A stretch of DNA of 64,000 nt from contig CACWSO010000008.1 of NCBI GenBank assembly GCA_902763505.1, positions 49,816 through 113,815 on the forward strand, given 5' to 3'. The translations under genes and the position numbers were made by a program. The DNA comes from an uncultured Eubacteriales bacterium. Its GTDB lineage: Bacteria > Bacillota > Clostridia > Peptostreptococcales > Anaerovoracaceae. Shown here piece after piece: positions 17,080 through 24,613 of the stretch. The notes beneath the pieces were generated by a model. That model did no database searches, had not been told where the DNA came from, and saw only the letters and a list, made by a program, of their open reading frames with translations. Position 1 is the first letter of the stretch. Each line of letters starts with the position of its first letter.

Positions 17080-17931
17080 ATGCGCGTAATAGGAATCGGA
17101 GATAATGTTGTTGACCGTTATACAGACAGGCGGATCATGTTTCCCGGGGGAAATGCTGTCAACTTCGCGGTATATGCGAAACAGTGCGGAGCGGATGCCG
17201 CCTATCTGGGGCTACTGGCAGATGAACCGGAGGGCCGTCTTATCAGGGGTTCGCTGGAAACGCTTGGTGTGGATGTCAGTATGTCGCCTTTGCAGGAGGG
17301 CCTCACGACGGAACGATGTGATGTGACCGTGAAAAGCGGTGACAGAGTGTTTGTTGGCGTCGAGTATGGAGAAGGATCCTGGAAGCCTCTTCGCTTGAAG
17401 GATGAACATATCACATATTTGAAGCAATTTGATGTAATCCACTGCGGATGCTACGGGGAGATGCCTGAAGAGATGGCGAAACTCGATGTCTGTGGGGCAG
17501 TCAAAACTTATGATTTCTCGGAAGAGGAGGAATACAGGACAGATGCGTATCTGGAAACGGTGTGCCCTCATATCGATATTGCGTTGTTTTCCGGATCGTC
17601 AATGGATGAAGCGGAACGTCTTCGCGTCCGTGAGAAGGCAGTCAATCTGGGTACTGGATTAGTCCTGATTACAGACGGTTCCAAAGGACAGATCATCTGG
17701 GATGGAACAAGAGAGTATACAGGCTGCGTAAAGATGGTTGATGCAGTGGATACCATGGGCGCCGGTGATTCGTTCTTTACTGCTTTTGTAATAGAACTGG
17801 TAAGAAGGGGATATCGGAAAGGAACAGAGGTGACTGAGGAAGACATCAATGCAGCAGCCCGGAAGGGAGCTGATTTTTCCGCGCAGGTATGTATGAGCGA
17901 AGGGGCATTTGGCTTCGGAACAACCTATTGA
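17080..17931 (+). CDS. frlD: PfkB-family fructoselysine 6-kinase homologue (FrlD type), copy 2
   Basis: 283 residues from ATG 17080, preceded by AAAGAGG; the TTG at 17062 lies before that site. The FrlD-like opening GIGDNVVDRY is followed by the intact substrate loop PGGNAVNFAVYAKQ. The protein ends with the catalytic loop DTMGAGDSFFTAF and a C-terminal helix. Compared with copy 1 it keeps the standard GGN motif, which makes it the better candidate for the fructoselysine kinase proper. It lies 102 bases after the binding-protein gene, beyond a hairpin, so its level may be lower than that of the transporter. Two kinases with one deglycase suggest two substrates feeding a common step (inference). 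Confidence 0.85.
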   Translation: MRVIGIGDNVVDRYTDRRIMFPGGNAVNFAVYAKQCGADAAYLGLLADEPEGRLIRGSLETLGVDVSMSPLQEGLTTERCDVTVKSGDRVFVGVEYGEGSWKPLRLKDEHITYLKQFDVIHCGCYGEMPEEMAKLDVCGAVKTYDFSEEEEYRTDAYLETVCPHIDIALFSGSSMDEAERLRVREKAVNLGTGLVLITDGSKGQIIWDGTREYTGCVKMVDAVDTMGAGDSFFTAFVIELVRRGYRKGTEVTEEDINAAARKGADFSAQVCMSEGAFGFGTTY

Positions 17932-17938
17932 TTACAGG

Positions 17939-17967
17939 TTGACAGGATCGCGCAAAGGCAGTAAAAT
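17939..17967 (+). promoter_or_regulatory. Promoter of radA
   Basis: TTGACA (17939-17944), a 17-base spacer and TAAAAT (17962-17967), about 38 bases before the radA ATG. Confidence 0.7.
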
Positions 17968-18005
17968 AAGAAAAAAGAACAAATGTTTGCGCGGAGGAAG
18001 CGAAG

Positions 18006-19424
18006 ATGGCGAAAAAGGGGAAAACAGTATTTGTCTGTAATGAATGCGGCAGTGAAAGTTCCAAATGGGTCGGTCAGTGTCCTGTCTGCGGCGCATGGAA
18101 CACCATGTTCGAACAGAGGATTCCGGATTTTGCAGAGGACGATAAGAGAAGAAGGACTTCAGGCAGCAAGGTCAGTGATGGAAACGGACCAGTTAAAGCT
18201 GGCAGACCGGAGCGTCTTGCAGAAGTCAAGTCATCTGAGACAGCAAGAATCAATACCGGGATTGGAGAACTCAACAGGGTACTGGGAGGCGGACTTGTTC
18301 CGGGCTCTCTCTGCCTGATATCAGGGGAGCCGGGAATCGGCAAATCGACGATCATCCTTCAGGCGGCTCAGCATATTGCTGAGGAGAAGGGGGTCGTCCT
18401 TTATGTGTCCGGAGAAGAGTCGGAAGAACAGATCCGTATGAGAGCGGACAGAGTCTGCGGTGATGCCGGAATCAGTAACAATCTGTTCATATTGGCAGAG
18501 ACCAATATAGAAAATGTAAGCGCAGTTTGCCAGAATATGAATCCTGTCTTTTTGATCGTCGACTCGATCCAGACCATGTACAGCGCAGACCTGGAGTCGG
18601 CGCCGGGGAGCGTTTCCCAGGTCAGAGCCTGCGGCAATGAGCTGATGAGAATCGGCAAGTCCTATAACATTCCTGTTTTTATTGTTGCGCATGTTACCAA
18701 AAGCGGCGATCTGGCCGGTCCGCGCATCGTGGAGCATATGGTGGACTGTGTGCTCAGCTTCACGGGCGACAGGAGCCATGAGATGAGGATTCTGCGTTCC
18801 CAGAAGAACCGGTTTGGAACGACCAGTGAAATCGGTGCCTTTGAAATGGCAGAAGAAGGTCTGATCGAAATCGAGAACCTGTCCGGTATTCTGATGGAAG
18901 AGATGGATAAGGACAGCGAAGGTGCCATCGCCACAGCAGTATACGAAGGGACGAGACCGCTGATTCTTGAAGTTCAGGCATTGACCAGTTCATGCAATAT
19001 TGGTTTTGCGCGCCGGACGGCGCTTGGAATCGATAACTCCAGGCTGAGCATGCTGATTGCGGTCCTTGAGAAGAAGATGGGGCTCAAACTGCTCGATCAG
19101 GATGTTTACGTCAACATTGTTGGCGGAATCAGACCGGAAGGAACTTATACAGATCTGGCCGTCGCACTGGCTGTATACTCGTCATACACAGGGAAAAAGA
19201 TGGACAGCAGGACGATTGTCATCGGAGAGATCGGTCTGACGGGCGATCTTCGTGCGGTACAGAACTGCGAGAAAATCATTCGGGAAGCGCAGAGACTGGG
19301 ATTCAGCCGTATCGTGCTTCCAATCAAAAATGCCCAGCATCTGCGCGCGAAGGACAGGGAGTCCCTCAGCATAGATATCATAGGCATTCGGAATATCGCT
19401 CAGGTCAAAGAGCTGTTCGCATAA
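18006..19424 (+). CDS. radA: DNA repair protein RadA (Sms)
   Basis: 472 residues. Domains in order: a C4 zinc finger (CNECG and CPVCG, about 10-31), a RecA-like ATPase with Walker A GEPGIGKST (near 110) and Walker B FLIVDSIQT, the RadA signature KNRFGTTSEIGAFEM, and a C-terminal Lon-protease-like domain (VNIVGGIRPEGTYTDLAVALAVYSS) without catalytic residues. RadA is a hexameric helicase that aids branch migration in recombination and repair. In Bacillus it stands before disA, yacL, ispD and ispF; here yacL and ispDF follow after a two-component system and a carD-like gene, and no disA is present. It has its own promoter. Confidence 0.96.
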   Translation: MAKKGKTVFVCNECGSESSKWVGQCPVCGAWNTMFEQRIPDFAEDDKRRRTSGSKVSDGNGPVKAGRPERLAEVKSSETARINTGIGELNRVLGGGLVPGSLCLISGEPGIGKSTIILQAAQHIAEEKGVVLYVSGEESEEQIRMRADRVCGDAGISNNLFILAETNIENVSAVCQNMNPVFLIVDSIQTMYSADLESAPGSVSQVRACGNELMRIGKSYNIPVFIVAHVTKSGDLAGPRIVEHMVDCVLSFTGDRSHEMRILRSQKNRFGTTSEIGAFEMAEEGLIEIENLSGILMEEMDKDSEGAIATAVYEGTRPLILEVQALTSSCNIGFARRTALGIDNSRLSMLIAVLEKKMGLKLLDQDVYVNIVGGIRPEGTYTDLAVALAVYSSYTGKKMDSRTIVIGEIGLTGDLRAVQNCEKIIREAQRLGFSRIVLPIKNAQHLRAKDRESLSIDIIGIRNIAQVKELFA

Positions 19425-19457
19425 TCTGGAAGAGCTATTTGTATAATCTGATGGGAG

Positions 19458-20948
19458 TTATTTCACGGTATCAAGTTTGAACCAGAATGTTGAGCCTTCG
19501 CCCACAGTGCTGTCCACGCCGAACTCCGCTTTGTGAAGCGCCAGTATTTCCTTGCAGATGGACAGTCCAAGTCCGGAGCCCTCAACAGAACGAACCATGT
19601 TGGAACTGCTGCGGTAGTAGCGTTCCCAGATGTGTTCCAGATCTTCTGGAGAGATACCGCATCCGTGATCCTCAACCGTTACAAGAACCTGCCGGCCCTG
19701 TTTTTTCAGGGCCACATTGATTGTCTTATCGTCTCCGCAGAATTTCACTGCATTGGAAATGAGATTCGAGACGACCTGTTTGATCTTATCCTCATCGGCG
19801 AAGACCATGAAGTCGGCAGGGCACTTCAAATTGATTGTATAGCCGCCGTCCACTTCTTTGATACGGTATGTTTCAACGATGGATTTCACAGATTCACTGA
19901 GAGAGAATCTGCTCTTTTCCAATACCATTTTACCGGACTGTATGTTCGAAACAGTCAACAGGTCTCCTACGAGATTGTTGAGTCTGTCGGTCTCATCAAT
20001 GATGACCTGAAGATGCTTTTCACGTTTTTCCGGATCATCCCCTGAGATGTCTCTGATCATTTCCGCATAGGACTTGATCATGGTCAGCGGTGTGCGGAGA
20101 TCATGGGAGACATTCGCAATGAGGTCTTTTTGCATCAGGTCGGATTTCTCAAGTTCGATGGATGCTCCAGTCAGCGTATCGGCCAGATTATCGATTTCTG
20201 TATAATGTCCGCTTCCGAAGACAATACCGTATTCGCCTGCAGCCAGGCGTTTGGCTGAATTGTTGATTTTCCTGATCGGACGTGTGATTCTGTTGGAAAG
20301 ATAGAAAGAAATCAAACAAGCCAGAATCAGAGAGATGATCGTTACGATAATCAGCTGATCGGCAAGAATCTCAATCGTAGAAGACATCGGCCACAGCGGT
20401 GAGAAGATATAGACGATCATATCTTCCTTGTCATCAGCGTGGAGAACGTTGCCGCAGGCAAGAAGCCGCTGTGATTTATCATCAGCGCCGAAGGTCATAT
20501 AGGCCGGTCCGCCGTTTTTGAACATCTGCTCGTTCAGACTTTGCATCTGCGAAATGTACTGAGGGTCTACAGAAGGACCCTTAGGTGCCAGAGCCTCTGC
20601 CTCAGACTCTTCATCCGTCGCTTTAGCGCTGTCCGGGATACCGTAGTCACCGTTCGAAGGAGTGTAGTAGGTGGTAGTGCCATCTAAAGAGACGACATAG
20701 ATGTACATGTCGTGGGAATCCGAATAAAGAGCGACATCATCAAAGAAGTCCTCCTGATCATTGTTCTTGAAGGACTCTTCAATGGCCTGGGAGACTTTGT
20801 GTGTCTGGGATGTCTTCATGGTACCGTACAGATTGTTCAGCAGAAGAACCTGTACGATCCACAAAGCTGCCATCAGTACAGCAGCAAACAGAATAAAATA
20901 CAGCCAGGATTTGAATTTAATGCTTTTGGTATCAATCTTTAACTTCAA
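19458..20948 (-). CDS. Membrane sensor histidine kinase
   Basis: 496 residues. An N-terminal membrane helix (about 16-37) and a second near 200-222 enclose an extracellular sensor region of about 160 residues. A HAMP linker follows, then the H-box VSHDLRTPLTMIKSYAEM (phospho-accepting His) and an HATPase_c domain with N box VSNLISNAVKFC, G1 DHGCGIS and G2 GSGLGLSI. This is the PhoR/ResE-like class. The gene overlaps the response-regulator gene by 17 bases, so the two are co-expressed partners. The signal is unknown. The pair interrupts the radA to yacL neighbourhood on the opposite strand. Confidence 0.93.
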   Translation of the reverse strand: MKLKIDTKSIKFKSWLYFILFAAVLMAALWIVQVLLLNNLYGTMKTSQTHKVSQAIEESFKNNDQEDFFDDVALYSDSHDMYIYVVSLDGTTTYYTPSNGDYGIPDSAKATDEESEAEALAPKGPSVDPQYISQMQSLNEQMFKNGGPAYMTFGADDKSQRLLACGNVLHADDKEDMIVYIFSPLWPMSSTIEILADQLIIVTIISLILACLISFYLSNRITRPIRKINNSAKRLAAGEYGIVFGSGHYTEIDNLADTLTGASIELEKSDLMQKDLIANVSHDLRTPLTMIKSYAEMIRDISGDDPEKREKHLQVIIDETDRLNNLVGDLLTVSNIQSGKMVLEKSRFSLSESVKSIVETYRIKEVDGGYTINLKCPADFMVFADEDKIKQVVSNLISNAVKFCGDDKTINVALKKQGRQVLVTVEDHGCGISPEDLEHIWERYYRSSSNMVRSVEGSGLGLSICKEILALHKAEFGVDSTVGEGSTFWFKLDTVK

Positions 20949-21609
20949 ATTTGTATCCTACTCCTCTGAGGGTAACGATATAGTCTCTGTACTTGCCGAG
21001 ACTGCTTCTGAGGTTTTTGATATGTGTATCGATGGTTCTGTCGTCACCGAAGAAGTCATATCCCCAGATGTCCGACAGAAGCTTATCCCTGGAAAGGGCG
21101 ATATTTTTATTCTCTACAAGGTAGAAGAGAAGATCGTATTCCTTTGGCGTCAGCTCCACGCGTTCGCCGTCGATCGTTACAGTGCGGGCAGGAATATTGA
21201 TTTCAAGTCCATCGAATTTGAGGATGTCTTCATCCGACTTGGCGACCTTGCTGCGGCGTGAAAGCACGGCGTTGACTCTGGCCATGAGCTCCTTAGGGCT
21301 GAACGGTTTCACTACGTAGTCGTCGATGCCCAGCTCAAATCCAAAGAGCTTGTCATATTCTTCGCCTCTGGCAGAGAGCATGATAACAGGGGTATCGCAT
21401 ATCTTGCGTATCTCCTTGCATGCGGAAAATCCGTCCAGTTTCGGCATCATGATATCCATGATGATCAAATCGTATTCGTTCAGTTTGCAGAATCCAACAG
21501 CAGTCATGCCATCTTCTGCTTCAGTGACTTCGTGACCGTTGAACTCAGAGTATTCACGGATGACGTCGCGTATGCCTTTTTCATCATCAACGATGAGAAG
21601 CTTTGCCAT
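20932..21609 (-). CDS. OmpR/PhoB-family response regulator
   Basis: 225 residues. The receiver domain has acidic pocket residues D8/D9, the phospho-acceptor Asp52 (IIMDIMMPK), and the conserved Ser/Ala and Lys positions in MLSARGE and VVKPFSP. A winged-helix DNA-binding domain follows (LTPKEYDLLFYLVENKN to GVGYKFEV). It is transcribed first, with the kinase gene after it. An extended -10 box is seen about 60 bases upstream. Targets cannot be inferred from the sequence. Confidence 0.95.
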   Translation of the reverse strand: MAKLLIVDDEKGIRDVIREYSEFNGHEVTEAEDGMTAVGFCKLNEYDLIIMDIMMPKLDGFSACKEIRKICDTPVIMLSARGEEYDKLFGFELGIDDYVVKPFSPKELMARVNAVLSRRSKVAKSDEDILKFDGLEINIPARTVTIDGERVELTPKEYDLLFYLVENKNIALSRDKLLSDIWGYDFFGDDRTIDTHIKNLRSSLGKYRDYIVTLRGVGYKFEVKD

Positions 21610-21666
21610 TATACAATCTCCTTATCCGGCTCCGGAAGGGAGCCTTATGATCTCAATTTTGAATGC

Positions 21667-21672
21667 ATTATA
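21667..21672 (-). promoter_or_regulatory. Extended -10 promoter of the two-component operon
   Basis: The minus strand reads TGTTATAAT here, a TG-n-TATAAT box about 58 bases upstream of the response-regulator ATG. The -35 region is weak, which is usual for extended -10 promoters. Confidence 0.45.
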
Positions 21673-21708
21673 ACATACAAATGTGTTGAAACCGTGATAT
21701 TCATATCT

Positions 21709-21738
21709 TTGACTGAAGTATGGCCGTCATGCTATAAT
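21709..21738 (+). promoter_or_regulatory. Promoter of the carD-like gene
   Basis: TTGACT (21709-21714), an 18-base spacer and TATAAT (21733-21738), 28 bases before the start codon. Confidence 0.7.
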
Positions 21739-21766
21739 ATTGATACGTATGACCAGGAGGTTTCGT

Positions 21767-22240
21767 ATGTATAGAACAGGAGACAAAATCCTGTACCCTA
21801 TGCATGGAGCAGGAGTCATTCAGCAGATAAAAGAATGCAATATCCTCGGGGAAGTGAAGGACTATTATCTACTTCATGTACCTTGCGGGGATATGGAGGT
21901 AATGATTCCCGTCGAAGCTTGTGATGACATTGGAGTACGACCTGTAGGGACACAAGAAGAAATTGACGAGGCGATTTCTGTTCTTGGCCAGGATTCTGAT
22001 GAAATAAGCGGAACCTGGAGCAAGCGGTACAGGGCAAACATGGATAAGCTGAAAACCGGCGATATTATTCTCGTCGCCGAAGTCGTCGGAAGTCTGACGA
22101 GACACGACCGCCGGAGCGGGCTCTCCGCCGGTGAGAAGAAGATGCTTTCCAACGCCCGAAAAATACTTCAGAGTGAAGTCATGCTGGCACTCGATGTGAC
22201 CGAGGAAGAAGCACTTGAAATGATTGAATCGGCAATATAG
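21767..22240 (+). CDS. CarD/CdnL-family RNA polymerase-binding regulator
   Basis: 157 residues from ATG 21767, with AGGAGG six bases upstream; the TTG at 21740 would leave almost no leader and is rejected. The N-terminal GDKILYPMHGAGVIQQIKE is the RNA-polymerase-interaction domain shared by CarD, CdnL and the Mfd transcription-repair factor. An alpha-helical C-terminal half follows (WSKRYRANMDKLKTGD and LSAGEKKMLSNARKILQSEV). CdnL-type proteins bind the beta subunit and stabilise promoter open complexes. In Clostridia such genes often stand before yacL and ispD, as here. Confidence 0.9.
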   Translation: MYRTGDKILYPMHGAGVIQQIKECNILGEVKDYYLLHVPCGDMEVMIPVEACDDIGVRPVGTQEEIDEAISVLGQDSDEISGTWSKRYRANMDKLKTGDIILVAEVVGSLTRHDRRSGLSAGEKKMLSNARKILQSEVMLALDVTEEEALEMIESAI

Positions 22241-22315
22241 TTCAATCTGGTTTCAGTGCGGAAACAAAGTCGTTCTGGGCAATACGAATCACAGAAGAAA
22301 GGAGGAAATGACAAA

Positions 22316-23437
22316 GTGCTTGAAAAGCTGGTAAGAGCTATTGTGACCATCATTGGTGCAATTGTTGGTTACGGCTTCTATCTGCTTATAAAGTATCTGG
22401 CTGGACTTAAGGGATACGATCTGGAAACGATCTTTTCGGTGGCGGAGAAGATGTTCATCGTCACGGCAATCGCACTTATTTTCGCAATTATTTTTTATAA
22501 ACTGTTTCCAGTATTCAGAAGAGGCGGAATGAAAGCCGCCGGTAATCTGGAGTCCGACCTTAAAGACACATCCGTCAATGACATCATATCAACGGTAGCA
22601 GGGCTTATTATAGGTCTGTTTGTTGCTTACCTTATAAGCAGAGGAATTTACACCAGTATTGAGATGCCGGTGGTAAACATCATTCTCAATATCATCACCT
22701 ATCTCATACTCGGATCACTGGGAATCCTGGTTGTGAACAGCAAGGCCAAGGAAATCGGCGCGCTGGTTCTAAACAGAAAAGGTTCCTCCCAGTCATCCAA
22801 AGGTGGCCGGCACAAAGGTGACGCAACACCGAAAATATTTGACACCAGCGTCATCATAGATGGAAGAATAGCAGATATCCTGGAAACAGGGTTCATCGAG
22901 GGACCGATTATCATCCCCGAATTTGTCCTTGTTGAACTGCGCCATATAGCAGATTCGTCGGACACTCTTAAACGGCAGAGAGGAAGACGCGGACTGGACA
23001 TACTGAACTCGATCCAGGAGGAGTATGGAGTCGAAATCTACAACACGGCTTCGGAAAAGGTGCTTGATGAGATACCTGAAGTGGACGTCAAGCTCCTGAA
23101 ACTTGCGCAGATCATGAACGGCAAGGTCGTTACCAACGACTTCAACCTGAACAAGGTAGCCGCAATCAAAGGTATACCTGTGCTTAACATCAACGAACTG
23201 GCGAACACGTTGAAGCCGGTGGTGCTTCCTGGCGAGGAAATGATTCTTACGCTCGTCAAGGAGGGTAAGGAGAACGATCAGGCGGTAGCTTATCTCGATG
23301 ACGGCACCATGATCGTCGTAGAAGAGGGCAAGCCATTCATAGGGCAGACCATCAAGGTCATCGTAAGCAGTGTATTTCAGACATCTGCAGGCAGGATGAT
23401 ATTTGCAAAGCCTGCAGGCAACGTTAAGGGAAACTGA
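22316..23437 (+). CDS. yacL: PIN/TRAM-domain membrane protein (YacL family)
   Basis: 374 residues from the GTG at 22316, which follows AGGAGG; an upstream GTG at 22256 lacks such a site. Four predicted membrane helices occupy about the first 150 residues. A PIN nuclease-like domain follows (IFDTSVIIDGRIADILE, VTNDFNLNKVA), with the metal-binding Asp residues visible. A C-terminal TRAM domain comes last (DQAVAYLDDGTMIVVEEGKPFIGQTIKVIV). TRAM and PIN together suggest membrane-bound RNA processing or turnover, but the target is unproven. The gene lies directly upstream of ispDF, as in Bacillus. Confidence 0.92.
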   Translation: MLEKLVRAIVTIIGAIVGYGFYLLIKYLAGLKGYDLETIFSVAEKMFIVTAIALIFAIIFYKLFPVFRRGGMKAAGNLESDLKDTSVNDIISTVAGLIIGLFVAYLISRGIYTSIEMPVVNIILNIITYLILGSLGILVVNSKAKEIGALVLNRKGSSQSSKGGRHKGDATPKIFDTSVIIDGRIADILETGFIEGPIIIPEFVLVELRHIADSSDTLKRQRGRRGLDILNSIQEEYGVEIYNTASEKVLDEIPEVDVKLLKLAQIMNGKVVTNDFNLNKVAAIKGIPVLNINELANTLKPVVLPGEEMILTLVKEGKENDQAVAYLDDGTMIVVEEGKPFIGQTIKVIVSSVFQTSAGRMIFAKPAGNVKGN

Positions 23438-23438
23438 A

Positions 23439-24590
23439 ATGTACAACAACAGTAAAGTCGCAGTCATCATCGCCGCTGCGGGACGGGGCACACGCCTCGG
23501 AGCCCCTGTCCCCAAGCAGTATCTCAAAATCGGCGGTGAATATGTGATTGCAAAGACAATCAAAGCCTTCGAGAACATCGATGAAGTCGATCACATCTTC
23601 GTTGTAACAAATGAAGAGTACAGGGACATCTGTGCTGAAATCGTGAAGGAGAGAGGCTTCAGCAAAGTCGATGGCATTGTCGCGGGCGGAACCAGAAGAC
23701 AGGATTCCGTGTTCAACGCTCTGCAGGAAATCAACGCACGGAAACCGGGCGTTTCTATGGTGCTGATCCATGACGGAGCCAGGCCATTCGTTGAAAAGGA
23801 TGTTATTTTGAATGTCCTGCGGGAAACCGACAACAATGGGGCGGCTGTCGCCTGTGTCGCCATGAAGAACAGCGTCCGCAGGATGGAACAGGGCAGCACC
23901 TCCAGCGAGAGTGTGGACAGAGCGGACTACTACTCCGTGCAGACACCGCAGGGGTTCCGGAAATCCATATTGATTGAAGCCTATGACAAAGCCTATGACG
24001 ACAGTTACATTGGAACAGACGATGCGTCAATCGTGGAACGGGCGGGTTACGATGTCTCCATCGTGGACGGAGACTACGGCAACATCAAGATCACAACGAA
24101 GGAGGACTTACCGATGGAGAACAGAGTGGGAACAGGCTTCGATGTGCATCAGCTTGTGGAAGGCAGGAGACTGATTCTCGGCGGCGTGGATATACCATAT
24201 GACCGTGGTCTTCTGGGACATTCCGATGCCGATGTGCTCATCCACGCGGTTATGGATGCGCTGCTGGGAGCGGCAGCTCTGGGAGATATCGGGAAACACT
24301 TCCCGGACAGCGACGATGCATATGAAGGCATCAGTAGCCTGGAACTGCTTGCCGCAGTCAAAAAGATGCTGGAGGAGAAATTCTACAACATCGGAAATAT
24401 CGATGTGACACTAATCGCCCAGAAACCGAAGATCAGTCCGTATATCGATGAGATGAGAAGCAACATTGCGGAAGTACTGGAACTGGACAAGTCCAGGATC
24501 AACATCAAAGGAACAACAACAGAAAAATTAGGATTTACAGGAAGAGAAGAAGGGATCGCGTGTGAAGCGGTCTGCTCAATATACAGATAG
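23439..24590 (+). CDS. ispDF: Bifunctional IspD-IspF fusion, non-mevalonate isoprenoid pathway
   Basis: 383 residues from ATG 23439, one base after the yacL stop; AAGGG gives the binding site. Residues 1 to about 225 are IspD (MEP cytidylyltransferase), with the CTP-binding loop AAAGRGTRLG and VPKQY, plus HDGARPFV and QTPQGF. Residues from about 226 are IspF (MECDP synthase), with the metal ligands in GFDVHQL and LGHSDADVLIHAVMDA, and GTTTEKLGFTGREEGIA at the end. The two steps are normally separated by IspE, and in most Firmicutes ispD and ispF are separate genes. The fusion join at ITTKEDLPMENRVGTG shows no long linker. Confidence 0.95.
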   Translation: MYNNSKVAVIIAAAGRGTRLGAPVPKQYLKIGGEYVIAKTIKAFENIDEVDHIFVVTNEEYRDICAEIVKERGFSKVDGIVAGGTRRQDSVFNALQEINARKPGVSMVLIHDGARPFVEKDVILNVLRETDNNGAAVACVAMKNSVRRMEQGSTSSESVDRADYYSVQTPQGFRKSILIEAYDKAYDDSYIGTDDASIVERAGYDVSIVDGDYGNIKITTKEDLPMENRVGTGFDVHQLVEGRRLILGGVDIPYDRGLLGHSDADVLIHAVMDALLGAAALGDIGKHFPDSDDAYEGISSLELLAAVKKMLEEKFYNIGNIDVTLIAQKPKISPYIDEMRSNIAEVLELDKSRINIKGTTTEKLGFTGREEGIACEAVCSIYR

Positions 24591-24613
24591 AAACATAATC
24601 AGAAGGAGACCAG

